Assembly: GCF_003325355.1 (NCBI RefSeq)
Contig: NZ_CP030850.1
Span: 1,860,001 to 1,924,000, forward strand
Length of the DNA: 64,000 nucleotides
Source of the DNA: Runella rosea
GTDB lineage: Bacteria; Bacteroidota; Bacteroidia; Cytophagales; Spirosomataceae
Reading direction: 5' to 3'
How positions within the stretch are numbered: the first letter of the stretch is position 1; each line of letters starts with the position of its first letter. The notes under the pieces are model-generated. The model made no database searches, was not told the DNA's origin, and saw only the letters and a program-made list of their open reading frames with translations. Made by a program: the position numbers and the translations under genes. Shown in pieces: positions 45,301 through 53,801 of this stretch.

Positions 45301-45595
45301 GTGTCACCTCACCGCTAGCCCAGATGATTAAGTAGCCGTTGGCTGGCACCACCACCTGACCCATCGTAGTGATAAAACGAAATTTCATCAAATTGGAGAA
45401 ATTGTCGGTAATGTAATACCCCGCCAAATCAATCGGGGATGCAGTAGGATTGTACAACTCCAACCAGTCTGAGTAAGCGCCAGCATTATCAGTGATGGTG
45501 CTAGCATTGGAGGCCATCAATTCATTGATTTTGATTTGTGCTGACAAAAAAACTGAATAGCACACAAAAATCGAAAGAAGTATAATTTTTTTCAT
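42338..45595 (-). CDS. CotH-kinase-like surface protein 4 (1085 aa)
   Basis: First gene of the minus-strand array. Signal peptide MKKIILLSIFVCYSVFLSAQ, lamin-tail (INELMASNASTITDNAGAY), chitobiase-C-like domain (YYTTDGSDPSSG), CotH core with NVGLRIHGSGSRDLDKKSLRF (His present) and LYDTDLSFEEYN, beta repeat (YDLTVNVSNPDHGYVRVNT), and a coathanger C-terminus. It is the most divergent copy in the core and slightly longer, but its last 60 residues or so nearly match copy 3. A divergent LytS/LytTR pair begins 800 bases upstream. Confidence 0.85.
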   Translation of the reverse strand: MKKIILLSIFVCYSVFLSAQIKINELMASNASTITDNAGAYSDWLELYNPTASPIDLAGYYITDNFSNLMKFRFITTMGQVVVPANGYLIIWASGEVTRGAKHTSFSLSADGEVLALVLPDGSTIVDSLSFGPQWRDISYGREPNGSATFKYFSPASPGTVNLTANAYTGLAASPVFSAESGFYPSTFSLTISTTEPGGIIYYTTDGSDPSSGNLAGTNYSYKNQYPEFVGQTAGPSYTNTYRSYQYNGTPISIINRNSPVLPNVVSNISTTIKYSYTPPQADSVYKGTTVRARVYVPGKLPSEIISKIYFFTPSGLSKYTVPVISIQTTPSRLFDYTDGIYVAGKDFVDYRNGTNTSGTEKNYNRSTEIPVNFEILDTNGVKFSQNVGLRIHGSGSRDLDKKSLRFYASGAYGAPEFNYPLVPTLPFTNFKRFMLKTSGNDYERTLFRDASISQMAQGLNFENQQSRPSVMFINGEYWGIHHLMERLDEYHYANHYNINADSIEHYTGFNDNNVPEIEDDSGHWGITLNFMKNNTMSNTSNYNYIKERIDVESFIDYTVMELYVANWDWPVGNITYWRYKTPYSSTKGKGKDGRWRWALYDTDLSFEEYNENYFTKFDNPSANDYPYKYLIENTEFKNQFITRYADLINTHFQPARLLEIINAKKNVIDAEIRGNITRWQRPSTYAAWLGFVNLMTTFASLRPPIVRGHIQSRFSLTGQYDLTVNVSNPDHGYVRVNTIDILPTTPGVTASPYPWTGKYFYKSDNSISVVIRARPKPGYKFKHWVYNATILTDSVQTITATSARSYTAVFESAILSENPVPTAALLEACGYSLTAWDSTSAAGTTPAHMKFVYMADGDPGVSSAIAGYTNGAYNLTSSTRINGRNARGFSFINTGGGNNAGYPATGTGGQLGGAILALNTQDKSSVKVKWTGRTIAVGAREYGIRLQYRIGDQLAFDNLLDSNNQIIEYSRGVAGDSAVFEVELPAPLLNQPYIQLLWRYYKKNGSSSNRDELGVDNIIVESQRVLSGTSAAGASTVSDGVLFSTVSVGSSSNVLYEAKRFIELNPGFNTSQGAVFRAQINGCP

Positions 45596-46394
45596 AGGGT
45601 TTAATTACGGTGTAGGGTGAAATTTGATGTAAGCTAAAAACAACAGATATTTTCTAGAAATCCAGCTCTTTTTCACACCCAGACCCACTTCTGAATTATC
45701 CCAATGATTGCTAACAATAGATTATTCGCCGTTTACTATTCTTAAAACTACAAATCAAAATAGGCGATAAAATAACTTTAGAGAGATTAAAATAGGGTAT
45801 TTCAAAGTAACCTTAAATTAAAAATAAGAACCAAAAGTTTTAACTTTTACTAAGTATATGTAATAGCCCCCCTGTGTTCATATAAATATCCTTCTTGCTT
45901 TCACGTACTCTCGTGATTTAATGTTGATTTCTTATTCGTAAAAATTTATACCCGAACATTTATCAATATATCTCCTTCATTATAAGGCTATAATACATTT
46001 TATTATTTAGAGAGCCACAATTATAAAAGTTTATCCTTAGACAAAGCTCAAAATGCCTAAGAATGTGACTGAAAAGTTATCAAACGGTCGATTATTCTTC
46101 AGGACTAGTTAAAAGTAGCTAAATAAAAAATTAAATCTTTAATTCTACATGCCTTGTATTCATGATTTTCATTCTATTTTACAGAGATTTGGTTCTTGTG
46201 ATATCAGGGATATTTTTTAGCATTTATACATCATTTTTTGCAGATGAACTAAAGGTACCAGTAGTTACTATTTAGTCATACACACCAACATTGAAAAACA
46301 CTCAGGTCTTGATGTAAGTCATTCAATGACTCAAAATCAGGATTCAGGCGGATTGATTTGGTATTCAGGGCCCTATAATTTATTTTTATAGTCA
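45596..46394. other. AT-rich divergent region between the CotH operon and the LytS/LytTR operon
   Basis: 799 bases without a credible gene. It must hold promoters in both directions. The 13-base motif TTATCAAACGGTC lies at 46077-46089. No exact TAnnTTTG faces the CotH operon; a weaker TTGATTTG (46353-46360) faces the kinase gene. No LytTR-type repeat could be assigned with confidence. Confidence 0.45.
46077..46089. repeat. Shared 12-13-base motif, copy 2 of 3
   Basis: TTATCAAACGGTC, identical to 35505-35517, 480 bases upstream of the first CotH gene of the operon. Confidence 0.4.
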
Positions 46395-47513
46395 ATGAAC
46401 ACCACCCACTCCGCCCGGCTTACAACTCGCCAAAAATGGCAACTCGCATTAAGTATCTCTATCATTTATATGCCGCTTCGAGTATATATCAGTATTTATG
46501 ATTTCGAGGAGATTTCGCTGGCCCAAAGACTTCCATTATGGGTGATGGAAATTACGGTCATTGTACTCTTTTTCTTTGTTTGGATAAGCGTTATAGAATG
46601 GATTCAACAACAACTATTCGGGTGGTTTGGTACTGACTTTTTGATGGAGTTTAAAATTCCTGCCCAATTGGCCATGTTTATCATTGCCTGCGCCATGGCT
46701 GTTGTCTATAATACGGGCTTCCGAACATTATGGAGCACTGCCGAGAGTGCCTTAGAAACGCAATTTGGGCTTACCCAAAACAGGTCTTATCAAAGTACAA
46801 TGGCCCTTCAATACACGAGAAGTCAAAAGAAGAAATCGAATAATGGCCTTACTATCATGGCTCTTTTATCGGCTTTTTATTTAGCCTCCAACCGAAGAGC
46901 GTATTATCAATTGAGTGAAATCCAAATCAAAACCGAACGTTTGGAAAAAGAAAATGCTCAAGCAAAATTTACCGCTCTGAGAAATCAGGTAAGTCCTCAT
47001 TTTTTGTTTAATAATTTCAGTATCCTGACATCTCTGATTGAAACCGACCCCACTTTATCCATTCAATTTATCAATCGACTATCAAAAGCCTATCGTTATA
47101 TTTTAGAACAAAGCGACCACGAGCGTATCATTTTGAAAAAAGAACTAGACTTTCTTAAAACCTATATCTTTCTACTTAATACGCGTTTTGACGATAAGTT
47201 GCAGGTGAGCATTGACCTCTCGGAGCAGGACGCAGGGCATTATTTCGTAGCTCCACTTACGTTACAGTTATTAATTGAAAACGCCGTGAAACACAACCAA
47301 ATGTCAGACGAGGCACCACTCAAAGTTTCTATTTTTATCAAATCGAATTATTTAATTGTGAGCAATCCCATCCAGCTCCGTCCTAAATTGGAAACCTCCA
47401 CCGGTTTAGGGCTACAAAATATCATTAATCGTTACAAACTTCTGACAGATTACCCCGTTTTGGTAGAGGACCAGGATACTGTTTTTATAGTTAAAATTCC
47501 GCTTCTGACATGA
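46395..47513 (+). CDS. LytS-type membrane sensor histidine kinase (372 aa)
   Basis: A kinase of the HisKA_3-less, LytS/YpdA type. Membrane helices lie at about residues 16-34, 48-68, 88-108 and 150-165. The phospho-acceptor box RNQVSPHFLFNNFSIL carries His202, and the GHKL-type ATP site follows with LLIENAVKHNQ and TGLGLQNIINRY. The stop overlaps the regulator start (ATGA at 47510-47513), so expression is coupled. It is divergent from the CotH operon and so a candidate for its control, but the signal it reads is unknown. Confidence 0.92.
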   Translation: MNTTHSARLTTRQKWQLALSISIIYMPLRVYISIYDFEEISLAQRLPLWVMEITVIVLFFFVWISVIEWIQQQLFGWFGTDFLMEFKIPAQLAMFIIACAMAVVYNTGFRTLWSTAESALETQFGLTQNRSYQSTMALQYTRSQKKKSNNGLTIMALLSAFYLASNRRAYYQLSEIQIKTERLEKENAQAKFTALRNQVSPHFLFNNFSILTSLIETDPTLSIQFINRLSKAYRYILEQSDHERIILKKELDFLKTYIFLLNTRFDDKLQVSIDLSEQDAGHYFVAPLTLQLLIENAVKHNQMSDEAPLKVSIFIKSNYLIVSNPIQLRPKLETSTGLGLQNIINRYKLLTDYPVLVEDQDTVFIVKIPLLT

Positions 47514-48286
47514 ATGTCCTGATTATTGAAGATGAAAAATTAACGGCGCAGTGGCTAGAAACGTTACTTACCCGCTACGACCCCAGTATTCGAATATCGG
47601 CACAACTCCCTTCAGTCACCAAAACGGTGCATTGGTTTAAAGAAAACCAATATGATTGGCCCGATCTATTGTTTCTTGACATTCACCTAGAAGATGACCT
47701 AGGGTTTCGAATCATTGAAGAACTGCAACTTACCATACCCGTTATTTTTACGACAGCCTACGACGATTACATGCTTCAAGCATTTAAGGTCAACAGCATT
47801 GATTACTTGCTTAAACCCATTGATCCAAACGAGTTGGCCGCCGCGTTGGATAAATTCAAGGCATTGTGGCAAAACAAACCTATCCAATCCACTGAAAACA
47901 ATGTATCAGCGCTGCTTCAAATTCTCAAAAAATCAACAACGCCAGCCTACAAAGACCGTTTTATGGTTACAATAGGTACGAAACTTCGCAGCATAAAAAT
48001 ACAGGACATCGCTTATTTTTCGTTTGAAGAAAAAGCAACGTTACTAACCACCCACGAAGGTCTTCGCCTCATCGTGGATTATAGCCTCGAACGACTAGTC
48101 CAACTTCTCGACCCGCATCTTTTCTTTCGACTTAATCGGTCTTTTCTGGTAGCACTATCAGCCATTCATACGGTACATACGTATTCAGGAGGAAAACTTA
48201 AAGTCGAAGTTGTTCCTCCACCACGACAGGAAATCTTTGTGAGCGGCGACCGAGTAACCAGCTTTAAAGAATGGTTTGGAAAATAA
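47510..48286 (+). CDS. LytTR-family response regulator (258 aa)
   Basis: Receiver domain with acidic residues EDE (7-9), phospho-acceptor Asp57 (LLFLDIHLEDDLGF) and lysine in YLLKPIDPNEL. The C-terminal LytTR DNA-binding domain (about 150-258) shows IAYFSFEEKATLLTTHEG and FFRLNRSFLVALSAI. LytTR regulators in Bacteroidota often control surface or polysaccharide genes. With the CotH operon divergent next door, that operon is the first candidate target. Confidence 0.92.
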   Translation: MNVLIIEDEKLTAQWLETLLTRYDPSIRISAQLPSVTKTVHWFKENQYDWPDLLFLDIHLEDDLGFRIIEELQLTIPVIFTTAYDDYMLQAFKVNSIDYLLKPIDPNELAAALDKFKALWQNKPIQSTENNVSALLQILKKSTTPAYKDRFMVTIGTKLRSIKIQDIAYFSFEEKATLLTTHEGLRLIVDYSLERLVQLLDPHLFFRLNRSFLVALSAIHTVHTYSGGKLKVEVVPPPRQEIFVSGDRVTSFKEWFGK

Positions 48287-48501
48287 TTCGGTTTGGAACA
48301 ACTCCGTTATTCAACTCCACAAATACCCGATTTAGCTACTGAAAACAGGCATTTAGGCACTTTCATTTGGGGGCTATGGCATTCTTTTGCATTTTTGAAC
48401 CATTAACACACATTATTAACACTCTTATTAAAATGCCCTTTCAACCTCCGCTACAACCGTTGGCGACGTATTTCCTATTCGACTAATACAAAAACATTAC
48501 C

Positions 48502-48522
48502 ACGCAAAAGACCTTTTTGCGT
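48502..48522 (+). repeat. Hairpin 1 of a twin set
   Basis: ACGCAAAA pairs with TTTTGCGT around the loop GACCT. Its left arm and loop are nearly the same as hairpin 2 (CACGCAAAAGACCTT versus CACGCGAAAGACCTT). Confidence 0.5.
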
Positions 48523-48549
48523 AAAAATTTTTAGATAAATTAAGTGAGT

Positions 48550-48592
48550 AAGCCACGCGAAAGACCTTGTTTTTCGCGTGCTTGATTTTTTT
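48550..48592 (+). terminator. Intrinsic terminator of the LytS/LytTR operon (hairpin 2)
   Basis: CACGCGAAA (48554-48562) pairs with TTTCGCGTG (48572-48580); AAG and CTT extend the stem across a one-base bulge. A seven-T run follows at 48586-48592. Confidence 0.75.
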
Positions 48593-48633
48593 GCTCCTGT
48601 ATTCGACCTAATAATAAGTCCCTAACGATTGTA

Positions 48634-48664
48634 TTGGATATATAAAAAACCCGAAGTAAGTTTG
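48634..48664 (+). promoter_or_regulatory. Promoter of the lipoprotein gene at 48694
   Basis: TTG (48634-48636), 20 bases, then TAAGTTTG (48657-48664), an exact TAnnTTTG. It is 29 bases before the start codon at 48694. This is one of the best promoter matches in the window. Confidence 0.6.
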
Positions 48665-48693
48665 ACTCATTGTCATTGCTTTACTTCAAATTC

Positions 48694-49479
48694 ATGAAAC
48701 AAATCTTTTCTCTTCTCCTAGTTTTGGGAGTACTACTTGCAGGTTGCTCAAAACCAGAACAGCAGGGAGAATCTACCACAGCCACTACCACAGATTTCAA
48801 AACAACGTCTGCTGCCCTTCCTTTTTCGGGATATTGGTTGAGCGAAAGTTATTTTAACGACATCAAAGCGCACCAATCGCCCCAAAAATCACAAGAAGGG
48901 AGCGAAGAAGTTTTTCTGGTGATACCAGACAGCACCCTCCAACCCACCATGATGGTCTGGAATTTTCATGAGGGCAGTGAAGAAATCACGGTCCTAAAAA
49001 AAGACGACGCCTACCAACTCTACGAAGTAGTAATCGACAGCCTAACGCGCCCCCTGAAAGACATCAAAATAATCTCACCGACCAAAATTGAAATCGGCAA
49101 TAAGACCTTCGTAAAAATCAGTCCTCACGCTAAGACTAACGAAAAAAACAACCCGCTCATTCTGGAAGAAATCCTGTTTAAAGGAAAATACAGTTTGGCT
49201 GACGGCAAAGAAGTTGAATTTAAAAACAATGGCGAAGTAACAGGTTTGGAAAACTACCGTTATTATCAACCAGCCATTGACTACATCGGGCCGGGGTTAC
49301 AGATTGACCAAGTAAGCTTGAGCAGTAGCGAAGACAAAAAAGAATGGATGGCCTTCAAATTTCGAGGCGACACCTTGCTTATTCACCAAATCAAATGCGT
49401 CGAATTTGACAAATCCAATAACGAATGCGGATTAGCCGATTTTGGAGCACTAAAACATACCCTAGTACGAAAAAAATAA
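48694..49479 (+). CDS. Lipoprotein of unknown function (261 aa)
   Basis: The ATG at 48694 gives a lipoprotein leader (QIFSLLLVLGVLLAGC). The mature part is polar, with a beta-rich core (PFSGYWLSESYFNDIKAHQ). I do not recognise a family. It stands 36 bases before a serine hydrolase gene and probably shares its transcript from the promoter at 48634. It may be a cofactor or partner of that enzyme, but nothing shows this. Confidence 0.7.
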   Translation: MKQIFSLLLVLGVLLAGCSKPEQQGESTTATTTDFKTTSAALPFSGYWLSESYFNDIKAHQSPQKSQEGSEEVFLVIPDSTLQPTMMVWNFHEGSEEITVLKKDDAYQLYEVVIDSLTRPLKDIKIISPTKIEIGNKTFVKISPHAKTNEKNNPLILEEILFKGKYSLADGKEVEFKNNGEVTGLENYRYYQPAIDYIGPGLQIDQVSLSSSEDKKEWMAFKFRGDTLLIHQIKCVEFDKSNNECGLADFGALKHTLVRKK

Positions 49480-49515
49480 AAACACAGCCAATCTACATTA
49501 ACCGACAAACCTTCC

Positions 49516-51159
49516 ATGAAAACATTAAAAATTCTCTTTGTATCTGTTTGGTACTTCACAGCGGGGATAGTTTTTGCCCAAAGCCCCACCCTTACGTCAG
49601 AATTTGACAAGCTACTCACCGAACAATTCAAATCCAGCGAATCGGGAGCCACAGCGCTGGTGGCGCAAAAAGGCAAAATCATCTACCAAAAAGCATTTGG
49701 GCAGGCAAATTTGGAGTTGAACGTACCGATGCAAACGTCAATGGTTTTTCGCATCGGCTCAATTACAAAACAGTTTACGGCGGTGGCTATTCTGCAACTA
49801 ATGGAGCAGGGAAAACTGAGTTTGGAGGACGAAATCACCAAATTTATTCCTGATTATCCCACCCACGGCCATAAAATAACCGTTGAGCATTTGCTGACCC
49901 ACACCTCGGGCATTAAGAGCTACACCGACATGAAAGAGTTTGGAGATGTGATTCAGAAGGATATGAAACCCGAAGAACTCATTCATTTTTTCAAGAATCA
50001 GCCCATGGACTTTGCCCCAGGTACTAAGTGGCACTACAACAACTCGGGCTTTTTTTTGCTGGGCTACATCATCGAAAAAGTGTCGGGCAAAACCTATCCC
50101 GACTACGTTGAGCAAGTATTTTTCAAGCCACTGGGCATGACCCATTCTTATTATGGAAACGACGCCAAATTGATTCTCAACCGAGCAGCGGGTTATGAAC
50201 AAGGAAAAGATGGTATTCAGAATGCCTCACCTATGAGCATGACATTGCCCTACGCGGCGGGCTCTATTCAATCAACGGTTGAAGATTTGTGGAAATGGCA
50301 CCAAGCCGTTCATGCCTATCAGTTAGTGAGAAAAGAAACGTTGGAGAAAGCATTTACGCCGTATAAGCTTATCAATGGCAAACCGACCAACTATGGCTAC
50401 GGGTGGTTTTTGGGGGATATTCAGGGAAGCTCGACCATCGAACACGGCGGGGGCATCAACGGATTTTTGACAAGCTCTATTTATTTACCCAAAGAAGATG
50501 TGTTTGTGGCCGTTTTCTCTAATTCTACCGCCAAATCACCCGATAATGTCGCCGCCAAATTGGCCGCTTGGGCCATTGACAAACCCTATAATTTTAAAGA
50601 AGTTGCGTTGGATGAAAACACCTTAAAAAGCTATACTGGTGTGTATGAAAACCCCGAAGTAGGTCAACGGATTATTTCTTTGGAAAACGGAAAGCTCTAT
50701 TCCCAGCGCACAGGAGGGTCCAAATCTCACATAAAACCATACGATAAAGACAAGTTCTTTTTTGAAACATCTTTGTCATTTCTCAACTTCCAACGCGATG
50801 TAAATCAGATGATTACGGGTGTAATTTCTAGTCAGCGGGGAGCACAGACCATGCTTTGGACCAAAACCGACAAACCCATTCCCACGCGCATGGAGCAAAA
50901 AGTAGATGAAACGGTTTTAGCTAAATACACGGGGGAGTATCAACTCGCGCCAGGTTTTATTCTTAGCATTACCCAAGAAGGTCAGAAGCTCTTTGCGCAA
51001 GCAACGGGTCAGGGCAAAAATGAACTCTTTGCCGAGTCAGAAACCAAGTTTTTTCTTAAAGTAGTCGATGCCCAAGTAGAGTTCTTTAAAAATGAAAGCG
51101 GCCAGATCGACAAATTGATTTTATACCAAGGAGGTCAAAAAATTGAAGGAAAAAAATGA
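49516..51159 (+). CDS. Beta-lactamase-family serine hydrolase (547 aa)
   Basis: An exported serine hydrolase of the class C beta-lactamase/DD-peptidase fold. Signal peptide ILFVSVWYFTAGIVFAQ. The nucleophile motif is Ser82-Ile-Thr-Lys85 in RIGSITKQF, the YxN motif is WHYNNSGFFLLGY near 175, and EHGGGINGF near 315 stands for the KTG-like triad. A C-terminal domain of about 190 residues follows, of the kind seen with this family (YTGVYENPEVG, YTGEYQLAPGF repeats). The substrate could be peptides, esters or D-amino-acid derivatives; it is not readable here. Confidence 0.88.
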   Translation: MKTLKILFVSVWYFTAGIVFAQSPTLTSEFDKLLTEQFKSSESGATALVAQKGKIIYQKAFGQANLELNVPMQTSMVFRIGSITKQFTAVAILQLMEQGKLSLEDEITKFIPDYPTHGHKITVEHLLTHTSGIKSYTDMKEFGDVIQKDMKPEELIHFFKNQPMDFAPGTKWHYNNSGFFLLGYIIEKVSGKTYPDYVEQVFFKPLGMTHSYYGNDAKLILNRAAGYEQGKDGIQNASPMSMTLPYAAGSIQSTVEDLWKWHQAVHAYQLVRKETLEKAFTPYKLINGKPTNYGYGWFLGDIQGSSTIEHGGGINGFLTSSIYLPKEDVFVAVFSNSTAKSPDNVAAKLAAWAIDKPYNFKEVALDENTLKSYTGVYENPEVGQRIISLENGKLYSQRTGGSKSHIKPYDKDKFFFETSLSFLNFQRDVNQMITGVISSQRGAQTMLWTKTDKPIPTRMEQKVDETVLAKYTGEYQLAPGFILSITQEGQKLFAQATGQGKNELFAESETKFFLKVVDAQVEFFKNESGQIDKLILYQGGQKIEGKK

Positions 51160-51486
51160 AGTAACTGAAAAGATTTTAAGAAATACCCGTTTTGACTCCT
51201 TTTTCATAAAATTGAACCGCTACCAGAGAACGCCTTTGGGCATCGGTTCAATTTTATTTAGGTAAAACTGCTTGACATCATCAAGTTGAAAAGTTAATTT
51301 AACATATTCAATAGGCCTCCTTGCCTCAATTTCTTCCGCACACTTCTCTTAACAAGTTTTTCTCCACACACTTACTTAATAATTCTCTGATACACAGAGC
51401 ATAACCCAATTGATTCATCCCGAATCAATGTTATTTCTATTTTTCAAAGTGATTACCCTTTATCTAAACTCAAATCAATAAATCAA
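51160..51486. other. Gap with long hairpin terminator
   Basis: Contains the hairpin at 51206-51257. The remaining bases (about 230) before the gene at 51487 are AT-rich, with no exact -7 match found. Confidence 0.5.
51206..51257 (+). terminator. Long hairpin after the serine hydrolase
   Basis: ATAAAATTGAACCG (51206-51219) pairs with CGGTTCAATTTTAT (51244-51257), a perfect 14-base stem with a 24-base loop. The T tract is part of the stem. Confidence 0.65.
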
Positions 51487-51972
51487 ATGAAAAACTCCCT
51501 ACGCTTCGTTATTGCATCTGCTTTGATGCTGTTTTCTTTAGCCTCCTTTACGCCCAATGTCGACAAGACCTATTATTGGGATGATTACAACATCGAAATA
51601 ACGGTACCCCAAGATTTTAAAATAACGAAGGATACAAAAAATGAATTTGAAATGGCTGGTGAAGGCATGGAGCTTTTCATGTACATCTGGAACCAAAAAG
51701 CCATCAGTGCAGCCGACATTGACGACGCCACCATTGCAGCCGCCAAAACCCTCAAACTCACCGAAGTGGACGACGAAGGCACGTTTGAAAACGATGATTT
51801 TGCGGGGTATTACGTTGAAGGTTTTAAAGACGGCGACCGCATCATGTTCGCGGGGATTGTCGACTTAAAAAGCCGTACCAATTTTTTCATTTCCATAACA
51901 TTTGATGACAAAGACGAGGAAGCCGAGAAAGAAGCGATTAAAATTTTAGAGAGCATCGGCCACAAATCTTAG
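51487..51972 (+). CDS. Secreted hypothetical protein (161 aa)
   Basis: Signal peptide (LRFVIASALMLFSLASFTPN). The mature 140 residues are acidic and beta-rich with a short helix (DEEAEKEAIKILESIG). No family recognised. It ends 76 bases before the convergent GMC gene stop, with a shared hairpin between. Confidence 0.65.
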   Translation: MKNSLRFVIASALMLFSLASFTPNVDKTYYWDDYNIEITVPQDFKITKDTKNEFEMAGEGMELFMYIWNQKAISAADIDDATIAAAKTLKLTEVDDEGTFENDDFAGYYVEGFKDGDRIMFAGIVDLKSRTNFFISITFDDKDEEAEKEAIKILESIGHKS

Positions 51973-51973
51973 C

Positions 51974-52007
51974 AAAAAAATAGGAGGCGGTATTGCTACC
52001 GCCTCCT
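51974..52007 (-). terminator. Terminator of the GMC oxidoreductase operon
   Basis: AGGAGGCGGTA (51982-51992) and TACCGCCTCCT (51997-52007) form a perfect 11-base stem with a 4-base loop. On the minus strand a U run follows (A run at 51974-51980 on the plus strand). It can also end the plus-strand transcript from 51487. Confidence 0.85.
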
Positions 52008-52048
52008 GCACCCTATTTCTACTTCTGTAAACGCACTTTGTCGACTGG

Positions 52049-53764
52049 TTACAGGTTCTTCTTTTTCAATTCATCGACCGCAAACGCCGCTGCACGGGCC
52101 GTAAGCGCCATGTACGTCAACGAGGGGTTCACACACGAAGCCGAAGTCATGGCGGCACCATCGGTCATAAAGATATTTTTACACGCATGTACTTGATTAT
52201 GCGCATTCAGCACCGACGTTTTGGGGTCTTTACCCATCCGTGCCGTACCCATTTCGTGGATACCGATTCCCAAATTTGATTTGGTGTTATCGTACGCATT
52301 GATGTTCTTAAAACCTGCTGCTTCGAGCATTTCAGCCGCGTCGTTTTTCATGTCTATCCGCATTTTACGCTCGTTTTCGCCGTAACCTGCATCAAACACC
52401 ACCAACGGCATGCCCCATTTGTCTTTCTTGGTGGGGTGAAGGGTAAAGCGGTTGTTTTCATTTGGCAAAACTTCACCGAAGCCACCGATTCCCATGTTCC
52501 AACCTCCCACTTCCGTCATTTCTTCTTTAAACGCCGCCCCAAAACCTTCCATGCCTACGCCGCGTCCCCAGCTGCTACGGCTTGCTCCGCCTTGATAGCC
52601 AAATCCACGCACATAATCGCGTTTGTCTTTGCCCCAGTTGCGATAACGCGGAATGTATACCCCATTGGCACGGCGGCCAAAATAGTATTGGTCTTCAAAA
52701 CCATCGTAGGTTCCAGAAGCACCCACGCCCAAGTGGTGGTCCATGATGTTGCGCCCCAATTGGTCACTCTCGTTGCCTAACCCATTTGGGAAACGGCTTG
52801 ACTTAGAGTTCATTAAAATCGAGGCCGATGGAATTGCCGAAGCATTGAGGAAGATAATTTTTGCGTAATAATCCTTCACTTCCAACGTATTTTGGTCGAT
52901 GGTCCGCACGCCAGTAGCCCGGCCTTTCTTCTCATCGTACAATACTTCCGACACGATTTTGTTGTTGGCTAAAGTCAACCGTTTGGTCTTCATCGCCGCT
53001 GGCAAAGTAGCCGCTTGCGTGCTGAAATACGCCCCAAACGGACAGCCACGCATACACATGTTTCGGTACTGACACGCAGCCCGACCCAATGCCGTATGAA
53101 TACTCTGCGGTTTGGTTAGGTGCGCTACCCGTCCAATCGTCAACGTACGGCCCATTTTCCGCATCACTTCTGACTTAACGTGCTTTTCGAGGCAGTTCAG
53201 CTCCATAGCAGGCTGAAATTGACCATCGGGCAACACATCAAGCCCGTCTTTTGACCCGCTGATACCCGCAAAACGTTCAACATAATCGTACCACGGCGCA
53301 AGGTCTTTATATCGAATAGGCCAATCAATCGAAATTCCTTCCTTGGCATTGGCCATAAAATCTTCTTCATTCCAACGATAACTCTGGCGTCCCCACAACA
53401 GTGAACGCCCCCCAGTATGGTATGCCCGAATCCAGTCAAACGGGCGGGTCTCCAAATAAGGGTTTTTGCTGTCGTTTTCAAAAAGGTAACGGTGCTCTTC
53501 GTTGACCGTATAACCAGTCCGAATCCCCGCCCAATATTCTTCCGCCGACTGATTGTCTGGACGGCCACGGTGAGCAAGTTCCCAAGGAGCTTTCATGGCC
53601 GTTTCGTAGCCTTCTACGTGTTTAACATCACGACCCCGCTCCAAACACAACACTCGTAAACCTTTCTCGGTCAACTCTTTGGCCGCCCATCCGCCACTTA
53701 TCCCTGACCCAACGACGATGGCGTCGTAAGTCATTTCTTTTTGGGCATCAATATTTAGATACAT
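52049..53764 (-). CDS. GMC-family oxidoreductase (571 aa)
   Basis: A flavin enzyme of the glucose-methanol-choline group. FAD-binding motif VVGSGISGGWAAKEL near residue 17 and C-terminal GIHEMGTARMG and SCVNPSLTYMALTA near 500 and 550. The gene for a small subunit of gluconate-2-dehydrogenase type lies 37 bases upstream on the same strand, a pair known in Bacteroidota and related to glycoside-3-oxidising enzymes. A sugar or glycoside substrate is likely but is inference. It has no signal peptide and may be carried through the membrane by the Tat-exported small subunit. Confidence 0.9.
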   Translation of the reverse strand: MYLNIDAQKEMTYDAIVVGSGISGGWAAKELTEKGLRVLCLERGRDVKHVEGYETAMKAPWELAHRGRPDNQSAEEYWAGIRTGYTVNEEHRYLFENDSKNPYLETRPFDWIRAYHTGGRSLLWGRQSYRWNEEDFMANAKEGISIDWPIRYKDLAPWYDYVERFAGISGSKDGLDVLPDGQFQPAMELNCLEKHVKSEVMRKMGRTLTIGRVAHLTKPQSIHTALGRAACQYRNMCMRGCPFGAYFSTQAATLPAAMKTKRLTLANNKIVSEVLYDEKKGRATGVRTIDQNTLEVKDYYAKIIFLNASAIPSASILMNSKSSRFPNGLGNESDQLGRNIMDHHLGVGASGTYDGFEDQYYFGRRANGVYIPRYRNWGKDKRDYVRGFGYQGGASRSSWGRGVGMEGFGAAFKEEMTEVGGWNMGIGGFGEVLPNENNRFTLHPTKKDKWGMPLVVFDAGYGENERKMRIDMKNDAAEMLEAAGFKNINAYDNTKSNLGIGIHEMGTARMGKDPKTSVLNAHNQVHACKNIFMTDGAAMTSASCVNPSLTYMALTARAAAFAVDELKKKNL

Positions 53765-53801
53765 CTTAGGTTAGTTGTTTTAATTCTTGTACGTAATTTA
53801 T

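Larger units (their letters stand above)
48287..48693. other. Intergenic region with twin hairpins and a promoter
   Basis: These 407 bases contain two closely related hairpins (48502-48522 and 48550-48592) and the promoter of the next gene (48634-48664). The first 200 bases show nothing further. Confidence 0.55.

Noticed and set aside
31975-45595. CRISPR-like array from the repeated sequences
   Set aside because: The repeats are long coding duplications with domain structure and not short regular repeats with unique spacers.
45596-46394. LytTR binding repeats
   Set aside because: Candidate half sites did not match the known repeat with the right spacing, so none is claimed.
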